Source: Candidatus Avimonoglobus intestinipullorum (GTDB lineage Bacteria > Bacillota > Clostridia > UBA1381). From it: 25,385 nucleotides of DNA. Position 1 is the first letter of the stretch. Every line of letters starts with the position of its first letter. Under the pieces are notes generated by a model. The model saw nothing but the letters and a program-made list of their open reading frames with translations. It did no database searches and had not been told where the DNA came from. Below, one piece after another: positions 6,828-14,548 of this stretch. The stretch is taken from assembly GCA_018714645.1 (NCBI GenBank), contig DVND01000095.1:1-25385 (forward strand). The letters are read 5' to 3'. The position numbers were made by a program, and so were the translations under genes.

Positions 6828-8087
6828 TTACCGTTTCAGCAAAACGTCCTTTTCATAAGCGCGGACGTCCTCCAGCCAATCCAGCCCGACGCCCTTGTTC
6901 TGCTTGTCGCAGTAGTAATCCCAGACGAGGCTGAACGGCGCCGCTTTAAATTCCTGCGCAATCGCCAGCCTGCCGCTGACGTCGCCGTCCGCTTCGGCTT
7001 TCTTCATCATGTCAACCGGCTGTAACAGCGCCTGCAGCAGCGCCTTTCTGGTGTTGCGCAGCCCGATGACCCAGGCCGCAATCCTGTTGATGGACGCATC
7101 AAAAAAGTCTGTTGCAATATAAGTGGAATCCAGCTTCCCAAGCCGCACCAACTCCTCCATGATGGCTTTTGTCTCGTCATCAAACGCCACGACGTGGTCG
7201 GAATCCCAGCGCACCGGGCGGGATACGTGCAGGAGTACTGCCTTAGAGAAGGCGAAAATCGCGCCCAGCTTTGCGGAAACCACCTCTGTCGGATGATAGT
7301 GGCCGGTGTCCAGCGTCATGATGATGTGGTCGATGCCCTTGCTCATGACATACCCCATGCAAAATTCATGGGAACCGGCGGTAAAGCTTTCCATACCGAT
7401 GCCAAAGACCTTGGATTCAATCCCGTCGATAACGCCTTCAACGTCCTTCGTCGCCTCAAAAATCCGGTCATAGCTGTCCTTTAAGCGCAGCCGCGGGCCC
7501 AGCGTGTCAATGGGGAATTCCTTGTCGCCGTCCGGCGTCCAATGATTGATGACGCAGGGCTTGCCGGTTCGTTTATAGAAATATTCGCCGATCCGCCGGC
7601 AGGCAATGCCGTGCTCAATCCAGAATTTGCGCACCTCTTCATCCGCCGCGGACAACGTCCCGTTTTCGCTCTTGGGATGGGAGAAATAAGTGGGGTTGAA
7701 ATCCAGCCCGAGGCCTTTTTCAACCGCCCAGTCAGCCCAGTTTGCGAAGTGCTCCGGCTTGATTGCATTGCGGTCCACAAACGTGTCCGCCTCCTGATAG
7801 CTCGCATGCAGGTTCACTTTTAAAACACCTGGGATAAACTGCATCGCCTTTTCGATGTCCGCCCGCAGCTCCTCCGCGTTGCGCGCCGCGCCCGGATAGT
7901 CGCCCGTCGTCTGGATGCCGCCGTTCAGGCCGCCTTCCCGCTTTTCCAGCCCGCGGACGTCATCCCCCTGCCAGCAATGCATGGAGAGCGGCGTTTGGTC
8001 ACAGCGTTCCATCATCTGGTCAACATCAATGCCGTACTGCGCGTAGTATTCCTTTGCCACTTCATAGCCTTTTTTCAAATCGTACAT
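6828..8087 (-). CDS. rhaA: L-rhamnose isomerase
   Basis: This cytosolic metal-dependent enzyme converts L-rhamnose to L-rhamnulose. The 419-residue product has the standard length of the RhaA family and collinear conserved stretches: SMHCWQGDDVRGLE (35-48), GGIQTTGDYPG (56-66), NHWTPDGDKEFPIDTLGPR (181-199), ESFTAGSHEF (233-242), LDTGHYHPTEVVSAKLGAIF (259-278) and HVSRPVRWDSDHVVAFDDE (287-305), which carry the metal and sugar ligands. The ATG at 8085-8087 follows GAGGGG. It is flanked by a strong promoter and a strong terminator, so it is a single-gene unit. No rhamnulokinase, aldolase, transporter or regulator gene is in the window, which is unusual for a rhamnose gene. Confidence 0.96.
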   Translation of the reverse strand: MYDLKKGYEVAKEYYAQYGIDVDQMMERCDQTPLSMHCWQGDDVRGLEKREGGLNGGIQTTGDYPGAARNAEELRADIEKAMQFIPGVLKVNLHASYQEADTFVDRNAIKPEHFANWADWAVEKGLGLDFNPTYFSHPKSENGTLSAADEEVRKFWIEHGIACRRIGEYFYKRTGKPCVINHWTPDGDKEFPIDTLGPRLRLKDSYDRIFEATKDVEGVIDGIESKVFGIGMESFTAGSHEFCMGYVMSKGIDHIIMTLDTGHYHPTEVVSAKLGAIFAFSKAVLLHVSRPVRWDSDHVVAFDDETKAIMEELVRLGKLDSTYIATDFFDASINRIAAWVIGLRNTRKALLQALLQPVDMMKKAEADGDVSGRLAIAQEFKAAPFSLVWDYYCDKQNKGVGLDWLEDVRAYEKDVLLKR

Positions 8088-8110
8088 CGTACCCCTCGCC
8101 TTTCATAAAA

Positions 8111-8160
8111 TATTTGCTTTTATTTGCATTCCTTTGCTTTGTTTTGTATTTTTTTGCTTT
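8111..8160 (-). repeat. Five tandem decamers in the rhaA leader
   Basis: On the plus strand TTTGC occurs at 8113, 8123, 8133 and 8153, with TTTGT at 8143, so five degenerate decamers follow each other in exact 10-bp register. In the rhaA transcript they read approximately AAWGCAAAWA. They begin at about the predicted transcription start (near 8161) and end about 24 bp before the start codon. The arrangement suits phased A-tract bending, side-by-side protein binding on one DNA face, or repeated protein sites in an unstructured RNA leader. Which of these applies cannot be decided from sequence. Confidence 0.75.
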
Positions 8161-8167
8161 CTCTGTT

Positions 8168-8196
8168 ATTATAAAGCATAATTCATCATTGTGCAA
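8168..8196 (-). promoter_or_regulatory. Promoter of rhaA
   Basis: TTGCAC (8191-8196) and a perfect TATAAT (8168-8173) are spaced by 17 bp. The expected start near 8161 gives a leader of about 70 bases consisting mostly of the decamer repeats. There is no clear terminator between the preceding M23 peptidase gene and this promoter, so some read-through from upstream is possible. Confidence 0.85.
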
Positions 8197-8212
8197 GGGG
8201 TTTTATAAAAAT

Positions 8213-9370
8213 TTATTGAGAAACATAATTGGAAGGGTTCTGCGGTTCATTGTCCAGGCGCACCTCAAAGTGGCAATGGGGGCCGGTGCTGTTGCCGGTG
8301 CTGCCCACAAGGGCGATGGCCTGCCCCTGCTCCACGATGTCCCCCGCTTTGACAAGCAGCTCGCTGCAATGGGCATAATAGGTGACATATCCATTTTGGT
8401 GATCCAGCTTTACCAGCAATCCATAGGTGCCCTGTTCCCCCGCAAAGCTGACGACGCCTGTGTCCGCCGCGACAATCGTCGTCCCGGTGGACGCGGCAAT
8501 ATCGATCCCCGTATGAGTCCTGCCCCAGCGCGCGCCAAACCCGGAGGAAATGCTGCCGCTGGCCGGAAAGATAAACATCCCGCTTCCCATTCCCTGCGGC
8601 ACTTCTTTCGTCCCTGTTTTAACAATGGCGTCCACCGGCTCCGCCACAAGCGTTTCGGACAATAAGCTCTTCCCAACCTCAACGCCGTTGACGTACCGCA
8701 CCACCGCATCCACCGCGTATGCCCCTTCCGCGCCCTCCTGCACCGTTTCCCGCTGGCCTTCATACAACGCCGGGTCCTCCTGCTCAATGGTATTGAACGC
8801 CATGACAGATTGGTAGGATACGTTCTGCTCTGTCAGTACATGCACCAGTTCATACTGCTCCAGATACGCCGCTCCCGTTTCCGGCGTGTACAGGTCTGCC
8901 CTGCTCACATACACCTCCCTGGACGACACCTCCTCCAAAATCCCGGTTGTTGCCTGCTCCATCTGGTATTGACGTTCCACTAATTCCAGCGCCAGATCCA
9001 TCTCCGCTTCGCTGGCAAATGGGATGGTGTCCTGTCCCTCCACCTGCAGCATGCAGCCCTGCGCCATATATTCGGACAGCGCCGCAATGTGGTTATACAG
9101 CTCCTGGTCGGACAGCACGCTCGCCTTCGCCACCAGACAGCTTTTAAACTGCGCGTCCGGTTCCAGCTTCGCCTCCGCGCCGAAATCCTTTTCGATCTGC
9201 TGGTTGACCGCCGCCAAAACCGCGTCATATTTTTCTTCGTCCGTCACATATCCAAGGGTTTTCCCCTCAACTACAATTTCATATCCGCCTGTGCAGTAGA
9301 TGTTCAATGCGCCAAAACAAATCGCCGCGCACGCCAGCATCCCCACCGCGGATTTGATTTTTCTGTTCAT
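8213..9370 (-). CDS. Membrane-anchored G5 domain / M23 family metallopeptidase
   Basis: The 385-residue protein is likely a peptidoglycan endopeptidase acting outside the membrane. A short basic N-terminus (MNRKIK) precedes a hydrophobic segment (SAVGMLACAAICFGALNIY) that can be a signal peptide or anchor. The middle holds repeated ExxY/DAVLAAV-type helices and a G5-like stretch (SLLSETLVAEPVDAIVKTGTKEVP) before the C-terminal M23 domain (about 270-380). The M23 metal ligands are visible as H286 and D290 (HTGID) and H367, with H334 and H365 (HCH) as catalytic histidines. The ATG at 9368-9370 with AGGAG ten bases upstream was chosen; a longer in-frame reading would spoil the signal sequence. 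No LysM domain is present. Confidence 0.93.
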   Translation of the reverse strand: MNRKIKSAVGMLACAAICFGALNIYCTGGYEIVVEGKTLGYVTDEEKYDAVLAAVNQQIEKDFGAEAKLEPDAQFKSCLVAKASVLSDQELYNHIAALSEYMAQGCMLQVEGQDTIPFASEAEMDLALELVERQYQMEQATTGILEEVSSREVYVSRADLYTPETGAAYLEQYELVHVLTEQNVSYQSVMAFNTIEQEDPALYEGQRETVQEGAEGAYAVDAVVRYVNGVEVGKSLLSETLVAEPVDAIVKTGTKEVPQGMGSGMFIFPASGSISSGFGARWGRTHTGIDIAASTGTTIVAADTGVVSFAGEQGTYGLLVKLDHQNGYVTYYAHCSELLVKAGDIVEQGQAIALVGSTGNSTGPHCHFEVRLDNEPQNPSNYVSQ

Positions 9371-9457
9371 AAATGTAATTCTCCTTTCGTACAATACATA
9401 TATAACACTATATGCTGGACATGCCATAATTATTACAAAATTGTGAAGTATTTTTAC

Positions 9458-9486
9458 ATTATAGCCGTTTCTTATGTTTTTTCCAA
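9458..9486 (-). promoter_or_regulatory. Promoter of the M23 peptidase gene
   Basis: TTGGAA (9481-9486) and TATAAT (9458-9463) are 17 bp apart on the minus strand. The start would fall near 9451, about 80 bases before the ATG. The interval 9371-9663 between this gene and clpE is AT-rich and holds only the two divergent promoters plus two direct copies of TTGTTAAAA (9494-9502 and 9505-9513) of unknown meaning. Confidence 0.75.
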
Positions 9487-9570
9487 GGATAATTTGTTAA
9501 AAAATTGTTAAAATCAAATTGCAAAAATCGTATAAATCGTTAATAGACTGTAAACAAACAAAAAAACCCT

Positions 9571-9598
9571 TTGCATTGGAAAAAAACTGTGGTATAAT
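9571..9598 (+). promoter_or_regulatory. Promoter of the ClpE-like ATPase gene
   Basis: TTGCAT (9571-9576) and TATAAT (9593-9598) are separated by 16 bp, with TGTGG directly before the -10 box as an extended element. Transcription would begin near 9605, giving a leader of about 60 bases. I looked for the CtsR operator heptads and the CIRCE inverted repeat that often control clp genes and saw neither, so heat-shock control by those repressors is not supported here. Confidence 0.85.
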
Positions 9599-9663
9599 GA
9601 ATCGTAATACAGAATCGATTTTATACTTTTTTTATATAGAATATCTCGGAAGGAAGAGTCACA

Positions 9664-12003
9664 ATGAATTTATGTTCAAAATGCAAGGTCAATCCTGCTG
9701 TAATTTTTATCACGAAAGTAGAGGGCGATAAAACCACCAACGAAGGCCTGTGCCTGTCCTGTGCGAAGCAGATGGGGATTGCGCCCCTAAACCAGATGAT
9801 GGAGCAGCTCGGAATCAATGATGCGGACATTGATACGCTCAACAGTGAAATGTCCGAATTTATGGATAATATGGGCGATTTGGCGTCGCCTGAAGGGATG
9901 CAGAATATGATAGAGCAATTCAGCGGCGCTGCGGAAGAGGGCGGCGCCCCTGCCGCGCCGCTGAATTTCCTGTCCAATTTCATGAATAACGGGAAGAATA
10001 ACGCAGACCGCGCAAATCAGACGCAGGAAAAGCAGAACAGGAAGCAAGGCCCCAAAAAACGCAGTATGCTGGATACCTACGGCACAAACCTGACTGCCAA
10101 GGCCGCCATGGGCAAGGTGGACCGGGTCATTAACCGCGGCGCGGAGATTGAGCGCGTCATCCAGATCCTGAACCGCCGCTCGAAAAACAACCCCGTCATC
10201 CTGGGCGAACCGGGCGTCGGCAAAACGGCGATTGCGGAAGGGCTTGCCTGCCGTATTTTTGAAAAAAATGTCCCGCCGAAGCTGTTCGGCTATCAGTTAT
10301 ACCTGATCGACTTTGCCGCCCTCGTGGCGGGGACGCAGTTCCGCGGGCAGTTTGAGGCGCGCCTGAAAAACCTGCTGAATGAAGCCAGCGAAATGGGCAA
10401 CGTCATCCTGGTCATTGACGAGATCCATAACATCGTCGCGGCGGGTGACGCCGAGGGCGCCATGAGCGCGGCGAACATCCTGAAACCGGCGCTGGCGCGG
10501 GGGGAAATCCAAATCATCGGCGCCACCACGCTTTCGGAATACCGGAAGCATATTGAAAAAGACAGCGCGCTGGAGCGCCGGTTCCAGCCGGTGCTGGTGG
10601 ATGAGCCGTCCATCGAAGAAAGCATTGAAATTTTGAAAGGCATCAAGGATTATTACGAAGCCTATCACGGTGTACACATCTCTGATGCAATCATCGCGGA
10701 TGCCGTCAGGCTGTCAGAACGGTATATCACAGACCGGTTCCTGCCCGACAAAGCCATTGACGTGATTGATGAGGCCGGCTCCAGGGTAAATTTGAAAAAT
10801 AAAGCGTTGTATGACGCAAAACTCTATAAAGAACGCCTGTCCCAAATTGCGGCGGAAGGGCAGGACGCTGCCGCCCGCGAGGATTATGCGCGGGTGGCGG
10901 AACTCAGAAGTGAGGAATTTTCCGTAAAAGCCGCGCTGGATGCGGCAACGGCGGAAGCGCAAAAAGCGGAAATCACCTTTGACGACGTCGCCGCTGTCAT
11001 CGAAGGCTGGACAAAAATCCCGGTGCACCGGCTGACGGAGGACGAGGCTACAAAGCTGATGCATCTGGAAGAGCGGATCCACCGGCGCGTTATCGGGCAG
11101 GAGGAAGCGGTGGCTTCCGTTTCCCGCGCCATCCGCCGGGGGCGCGCGGATATTTCTGCAAGGAAACGCCCCGTTTCCTTTATCTTCGCCGGCCCCACCG
11201 GCGTGGGTAAGACGGAATTGGTAAAAACCATTGCGGAAGTAATTTTTGACAATGAAGAAGCATTGATCCGTTTCGATATGTCGGAATTTATGGAGAAGCA
11301 TTCCGTCTCCAAGCTGATTGGTTCCCCGCCTGGATACGTGGGCTATGACGATGCGGGCCAGCTCACCGAAAAAGTGCGCCGCAAGCCCTATTCCGTGATC
11401 CTGCTGGATGAAATCGAAAAAGCGCATCCCGAAGTGTTCAACCTGTTTTTGCAAATATTGGACGACGGCCGGGTGGCGGACAGCCATGGGAAAATTGTGA
11501 ATTTTGAAAATACCATCATCATCATGACCACCAATGCCGGCTCGGAATTCAAAAGCACCGGCCTGGGCTTCGGTTCCAGCGATGAAATCACCCTGTCAGA
11601 CAATGTGGATAAAAGCCTGAAAGAACATTTCCGCCCGGAATTTTTGAACAGGATTGACGAGGTCGTCACCTTTAAGCCGCTGACAAAGCCCGAACTGCGG
11701 CAGATTATTGATTTGCTGTTGAAGGACATTGTCACAAAAATCGAGGAAAAGGGCGCGTCATTTACCATTACGGACGCGGCAAAGGAGATCATCCTTTCCG
11801 AGGGGTACAATGTCCGCTACGGTGCGCGGCCTTTGAAACGGGCCATTCAAAAGCTGCTGGAGGATCAATTGGCGAAGCTCTCCCTCAGCGGGGAAATTGT
11901 AAACGGCAGCGCCATTTTGGCCGATGGCAGGGATGGCGTTCTGGAAGTTGCCGTAGTGAAGCAGCATCCCCTGCTGTCCGTTTCGGATAACAGCGGCGTA
12001 TAA
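9664..12003 (+). CDS. clpE: Clp protease ATP-binding subunit, ClpE-like, with N-terminal zinc finger
   Basis: A 779-residue AAA+ unfoldase of the ClpC/ClpE class that feeds proteins to ClpP. The N-terminus has a four-cysteine zinc finger (C4, C7, C30, C33), as in ClpE and McsA, instead of the double Clp-N repeat of ClpC. A flexible acidic then Gln/Lys-rich linker follows (about 40-140). AAA1 has Walker A GEPGVGKT (181-188) and Walker B VILVIDE (247-253); a short UVR-like middle helix (DYARVAELRSEE) follows; AAA2 has Walker A GPTGVGKT (510-517) and Walker B VILLDE (578-583). LGF at 634-636 matches the ClpP-docking loop. The ATG at 9664 follows GGAAGGAAG. No ctsR, mcsA or mcsB gene is adjacent. 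The ClpE rather than ClpC name rests on the zinc finger and missing Clp-N domain. Confidence 0.92.
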   Translation: MNLCSKCKVNPAVIFITKVEGDKTTNEGLCLSCAKQMGIAPLNQMMEQLGINDADIDTLNSEMSEFMDNMGDLASPEGMQNMIEQFSGAAEEGGAPAAPLNFLSNFMNNGKNNADRANQTQEKQNRKQGPKKRSMLDTYGTNLTAKAAMGKVDRVINRGAEIERVIQILNRRSKNNPVILGEPGVGKTAIAEGLACRIFEKNVPPKLFGYQLYLIDFAALVAGTQFRGQFEARLKNLLNEASEMGNVILVIDEIHNIVAAGDAEGAMSAANILKPALARGEIQIIGATTLSEYRKHIEKDSALERRFQPVLVDEPSIEESIEILKGIKDYYEAYHGVHISDAIIADAVRLSERYITDRFLPDKAIDVIDEAGSRVNLKNKALYDAKLYKERLSQIAAEGQDAAAREDYARVAELRSEEFSVKAALDAATAEAQKAEITFDDVAAVIEGWTKIPVHRLTEDEATKLMHLEERIHRRVIGQEEAVASVSRAIRRGRADISARKRPVSFIFAGPTGVGKTELVKTIAEVIFDNEEALIRFDMSEFMEKHSVSKLIGSPPGYVGYDDAGQLTEKVRRKPYSVILLDEIEKAHPEVFNLFLQILDDGRVADSHGKIVNFENTIIIMTTNAGSEFKSTGLGFGSSDEITLSDNVDKSLKEHFRPEFLNRIDEVVTFKPLTKPELRQIIDLLLKDIVTKIEEKGASFTITDAAKEIILSEGYNVRYGARPLKRAIQKLLEDQLAKLSLSGEIVNGSAILADGRDGVLEVAVVKQHPLLSVSDNSGV

Positions 12004-12032
12004 AATACAGGCCATAAGGCATTTTATACAAC

Positions 12033-12061
12033 AAAAAAGCAGGATCAAATCCTGCTTTTTT
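12033..12061. terminator. Bidirectional terminator between clpE and the PAP2 gene
   Basis: GCAGGAT and ATCCTGC pair around the loop CAA, and six A and six T bases on the flanks extend the stem. It serves the converging clpE (plus) and deacetylase-PAP2 (minus) transcripts. Confidence 0.92.
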
Positions 12062-12582
12062 ATGTTTGAAATCCCGGCATACGCGGCGCGATCAGATGCG
12101 TCGCCACCCATCCGGCCCCAATGCCCAAAACCGCGCCTGCAAGGATATCCGTCGGGAAATGCACGTACAGGTATAGGCGTGAAAATGCGATGAGCACTGC
12201 CAACCCCCCCGGCGGCAATCCCTATTTTGCGGTTCATGGAAAATAACACAGCCGCGCTGGCAAAAGCGGTCATCGTGTGTGCTGAAGGAAAGGAAAAATC
12301 CCGCGGCGGCGGGATTAACAGCCCCGAAAAACCCGTCAGCTCGAATGGGCGCATCCGCACCACAAGCGGCTTGATTCCAAAATTCCCGACAATCAATGAA
12401 ATGCCCAGCGCAATGAACAGTAACGCCCCATGCATCCTGCTTTTCTTTCGCAGCAGCAATACGGCCGCTGTCAAAACCCAGATTGCCCCTAAATTCCCTA
12501 AAGAGGTAATGCATACCATCGCCTTGTCCAGAATTGGCGACCGCATGTTCTGTATCCAATCTAAAATCTGTAATTCCATCAT
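12060..12582 (-). pseudogene. PAP2 family phosphatase, frameshifted in a G7 run
   Basis: The frame beginning MELQILDWIQNMRSPILDKA encodes a multi-pass membrane phosphatase of the PAP2 superfamily, likely acting on a lipid phosphate such as undecaprenyl pyrophosphate. Motif 1 (KPLVVRMRP) and motif 2 (FPSAHT) are in the first frame, but motif 3 (SRLYLYVHFPTD) is found only after removing one base. The shift falls in seven consecutive C bases on the plus strand (12204-12210). With six, the frame continues GLAVLIAFSRLYLYVHFPTD and ends at 12060-12062, about 173 residues. The ATG at 12580-12582 overlaps the deacetylase stop as TAATG, so the genes are coupled. As given, the product would lose motif 3 and read antisense into clpE. 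Sequencing error, phase variation and a recent mutation are all possible. Confidence 0.85.
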
Positions 12583-13409
12583 TAAAAGTGCAGCGTCTCC
12601 CCGCCTTTGACACACAGCGTCTCCCCGTGGGATACAAACCACACATCCTGCGCAGAGAGGTTCTCCACAATGGATTCTGTCAGGTTAAACCGCAAATTTT
12701 TGTACGCCTGCACATAATCGTAAATTTCGATGTTGGTGGCATACCATACCGTATCATGCCCGCCTGCCCGTTGGGCAAACCGTTCGATGACCTCCCAGTT
12801 ATCATTTCCTTCAAATTCATAGCTGTGGCCCCACAAATAGAACATCCAGCCGTCTGTGTTGGGTTCTTTCCCTAAAAATTCTTCCCACAGCTCCATCAGC
12901 CTCGGATTCCTGTGATGGCAGGTGGCAGGCAATCGCAGCCAATCCTTGGGCAGGTCAAACCGTTCGGTGGAAACAGTTGTCCGGGAATAGGCAATTCCCG
13001 CATTTTTCAAAACCTCCAGCGTCTCGTCGTTATACGTGCCAAAAGGATATGCCATCCCCCGAATCACGGTTTGGAACAACGCCTCCAGATTGTTCCGGTC
13101 CTCCAAGACCTCCCGCATCACATTTGGCTGCGGCAGCGCTTCCAAGTGGGGATGGGTCAGCGTATGCAGCGCCACCTCCTGCCCGGACTGCTGATACAGC
13201 GCAGCCGCCTCTTTTTTTGTCATCCGCCGGTGCACCTGCCCCTTCGGATATACCGTCCCTTCTTCTGCAAACTGGCCGCTGTTGATATTAAACGTCCCCT
13301 TCAGCCCATGCCGGTTCATAATTTCAATCAGCCGTTTGTCCTGCTCCACGCCGTCGTCGTAACTCAGCGTCAGCGCCTTTGTCCTTCCGCCCGGAAACCG
13401 TAAATACAT
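12582..13409 (-). CDS. Polysaccharide deacetylase (NodB/CE4) family protein, no signal peptide
   Basis: The 275-residue protein starts MYLRFPGGRTKALTLSYDDG, so the NodB metal motif SYDDG (D18, D19) is close to the N-terminus and there is no signal peptide. The second metal motif is HTLTHPH (H82, H86), and a later GMAYPFGTY and LWGHSYEF stretch match this subgroup. CE4 enzymes remove N- or O-acetyl groups from sugars in a metal-dependent way. Without an export signal the substrate is probably a cytosolic sugar or oligosaccharide rather than the cell wall, which is inference. The ATG at 13407-13409 follows GGAGG by eight bases; an in-frame TTG further up overlaps the ribosome site. It forms a two-gene unit with the frameshifted PAP2 gene. 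Confidence 0.92.
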   Translation of the reverse strand: MYLRFPGGRTKALTLSYDDGVEQDKRLIEIMNRHGLKGTFNINSGQFAEEGTVYPKGQVHRRMTKKEAAALYQQSGQEVALHTLTHPHLEALPQPNVMREVLEDRNNLEALFQTVIRGMAYPFGTYNDETLEVLKNAGIAYSRTTVSTERFDLPKDWLRLPATCHHRNPRLMELWEEFLGKEPNTDGWMFYLWGHSYEFEGNDNWEVIERFAQRAGGHDTVWYATNIEIYDYVQAYKNLRFNLTESIVENLSAQDVWFVSHGETLCVKGGETLHF

Positions 13410-13439
13410 TGTATCACCCTCCAAACTGTCTTTTCCAAT

Positions 13440-13468
13440 ATTTTAATACGCTTGCATCCAAAAAGCAA
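13440..13468 (-). promoter_or_regulatory. Promoter of the deacetylase-PAP2 unit
   Basis: TTGCTT (13463-13468) and TAAAAT (13440-13445) are spaced by 17 bp. It lies right after the pepP terminator and about 30 bp before the deacetylase start, which makes the two genes a separate transcription unit. Confidence 0.75.
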
Positions 13469-13476
13469 CACCTTAT

Positions 13477-13510
13477 AAAAAAGAATTTGCAGTATTTGCA
13501 AATTCTTTTA
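13477..13510 (-). terminator. Terminator of the pyrH-to-pepP operon
   Basis: GAATTTGCA and TGCAAATTC form a nine-bp stem around a five-base loop, extended by A and T runs on each side. On the minus strand the stem is followed by six T bases. It overlaps the last bases of the pepP stop codon. Confidence 0.85.
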
Positions 13511-14548
13511 AATCTCTATCAGTTGCTTGGGCGATGCCGTCAGGTTCCTGGGCTTTCCATCGCACAGCGCCACAACGTCCTCAATCCGGACGCCGCCAAC
13601 CCCTTCGATGTAAATGCCCGGCTCCACCGTGATGACATTTCCGTTTTCCACGTTGCTTTTGCTGCCCGGCGTGAACCCCGGCTGTTCATGGATTTCAATC
13701 CCGACGCTGTGCCCCAGGCTGTGCCCGAAATTTGCGCCGTATCCCGCTTCCGCAATGACGTCCCGCGCCGCTTTATCAATTTCACAGCACGGCTTGCCGC
13801 ACTGGATTGCATCCAACGCAGCCTCCTGCGCCCGCAAAACAATCCCATAAATTTCCCTTTGCCGCCCACTGGCCCGGCCCAGCACTACCGTCCGCGTCAT
13901 ATCGGAGCAATATCCATCCAAAACACAGCCAAAATCCATCGTGACAAAATCGCCGGTCTCCAGCCGTTTTTCGCTGGCAACGCCATGAGGCATGGCAGAG
14001 CGCACGCCGGATGCGACGATCGTCTCGAATGACAGCCCCTGCGCGCCGTTATTCTTTAAAAAGAACTCCAGCTCCAGCGCAATTTCCCGCTCCGTCTTTC
14101 CAACTGCAAGCACGTTCAAAATATGTGCGAACGCGGCGTCTCCCAGCCGCTCCGCTTCGGCGATTTTCTCGATCTCCGCCGCATCCTTATACGCCCGGCC
14201 CGCCGAAATCCGCTGCTGGTCGGGAACCATCGCATTTACCAGCAGCCCCAGCCGGTTCCATTCCGCTACCCGCAGATAGTCCTCCTCAAAACGGAGTACC
14301 TGTATGCCGAAGCGGCTGAAAATCTGCCCAAAGCCGTCCCTGCTGTCCAAAACCATAAAGCCTGCCGCCTGCTGTTTGGCCTGGATGGTATAGCGGGAAT
14401 CGGTGATGAGCACCCGCGCATCCCTTGTAATCAGCAGCTGTGCGTCCTCGGAGGTGAACCCGCTATAGTAAAAAATATTCGCGTAGCTGGAAATGAAAAA
14501 GGCTTCTCCCTTGTCCAGCAGCGCCTGCAATCTTGATACCCTATCCAT
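13508..14548 (-). CDS. pepP: Xaa-Pro aminopeptidase (M24 family)
   Basis: The 346-residue cytosolic metallopeptidase removes an N-terminal residue before proline. A creatinase-like N-terminal domain (about 1-115, SSYANIFYYSGFTSEDAQLLI) precedes the pita-bread catalytic domain. All five metal ligands are visible: D205 and D216 (MDFGCVLDGYCSD), H280 (GHSLGHSVGIEIHE), E309 (TVEPGIY) and E323 (VRIED). The ATG at 14546-14548 lies inside the end of aroQ, with GGAGG nine bases upstream, so the two genes overlap by eight bases. The family also includes prolidases, which cannot be strictly excluded. It is the last gene of the long operon; elongation factor P, which often follows pepP in Firmicutes, is not here. 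Confidence 0.93.
   Translation of the reverse strand: MDRVSRLQALLDKGEAFFISSYANIFYYSGFTSEDAQLLITRDARVLITDSRYTIQAKQQAAGFMVLDSRDGFGQIFSRFGIQVLRFEEDYLRVAEWNRLGLLVNAMVPDQQRISAGRAYKDAAEIEKIAEAERLGDAAFAHILNVLAVGKTEREIALELEFFLKNNGAQGLSFETIVASGVRSAMPHGVASEKRLETGDFVTMDFGCVLDGYCSDMTRTVVLGRASGRQREIYGIVLRAQEAALDAIQCGKPCCEIDKAARDVIAEAGYGANFGHSLGHSVGIEIHEQPGFTPGSKSNVENGNVITVEPGIYIEGVGGVRIEDVVALCDGKPRNLTASPKQLIEI

Noticed and set aside
9371..9663. CtsR operator or CIRCE element before clpE
   Set aside because: Neither the GGTCAAA heptad repeat nor the TTAGCACTC/GAGTGCTAA inverted repeat is present; the direct TTGTTAAAA copies do not match either.
11758..12060. Extension of the PAP2 frame past its normal stop
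   Set aside because: It results from the one-base shift, runs antisense to the clpE 3' end and has no protein-like character; the in-frame product after correction ends at 12060.
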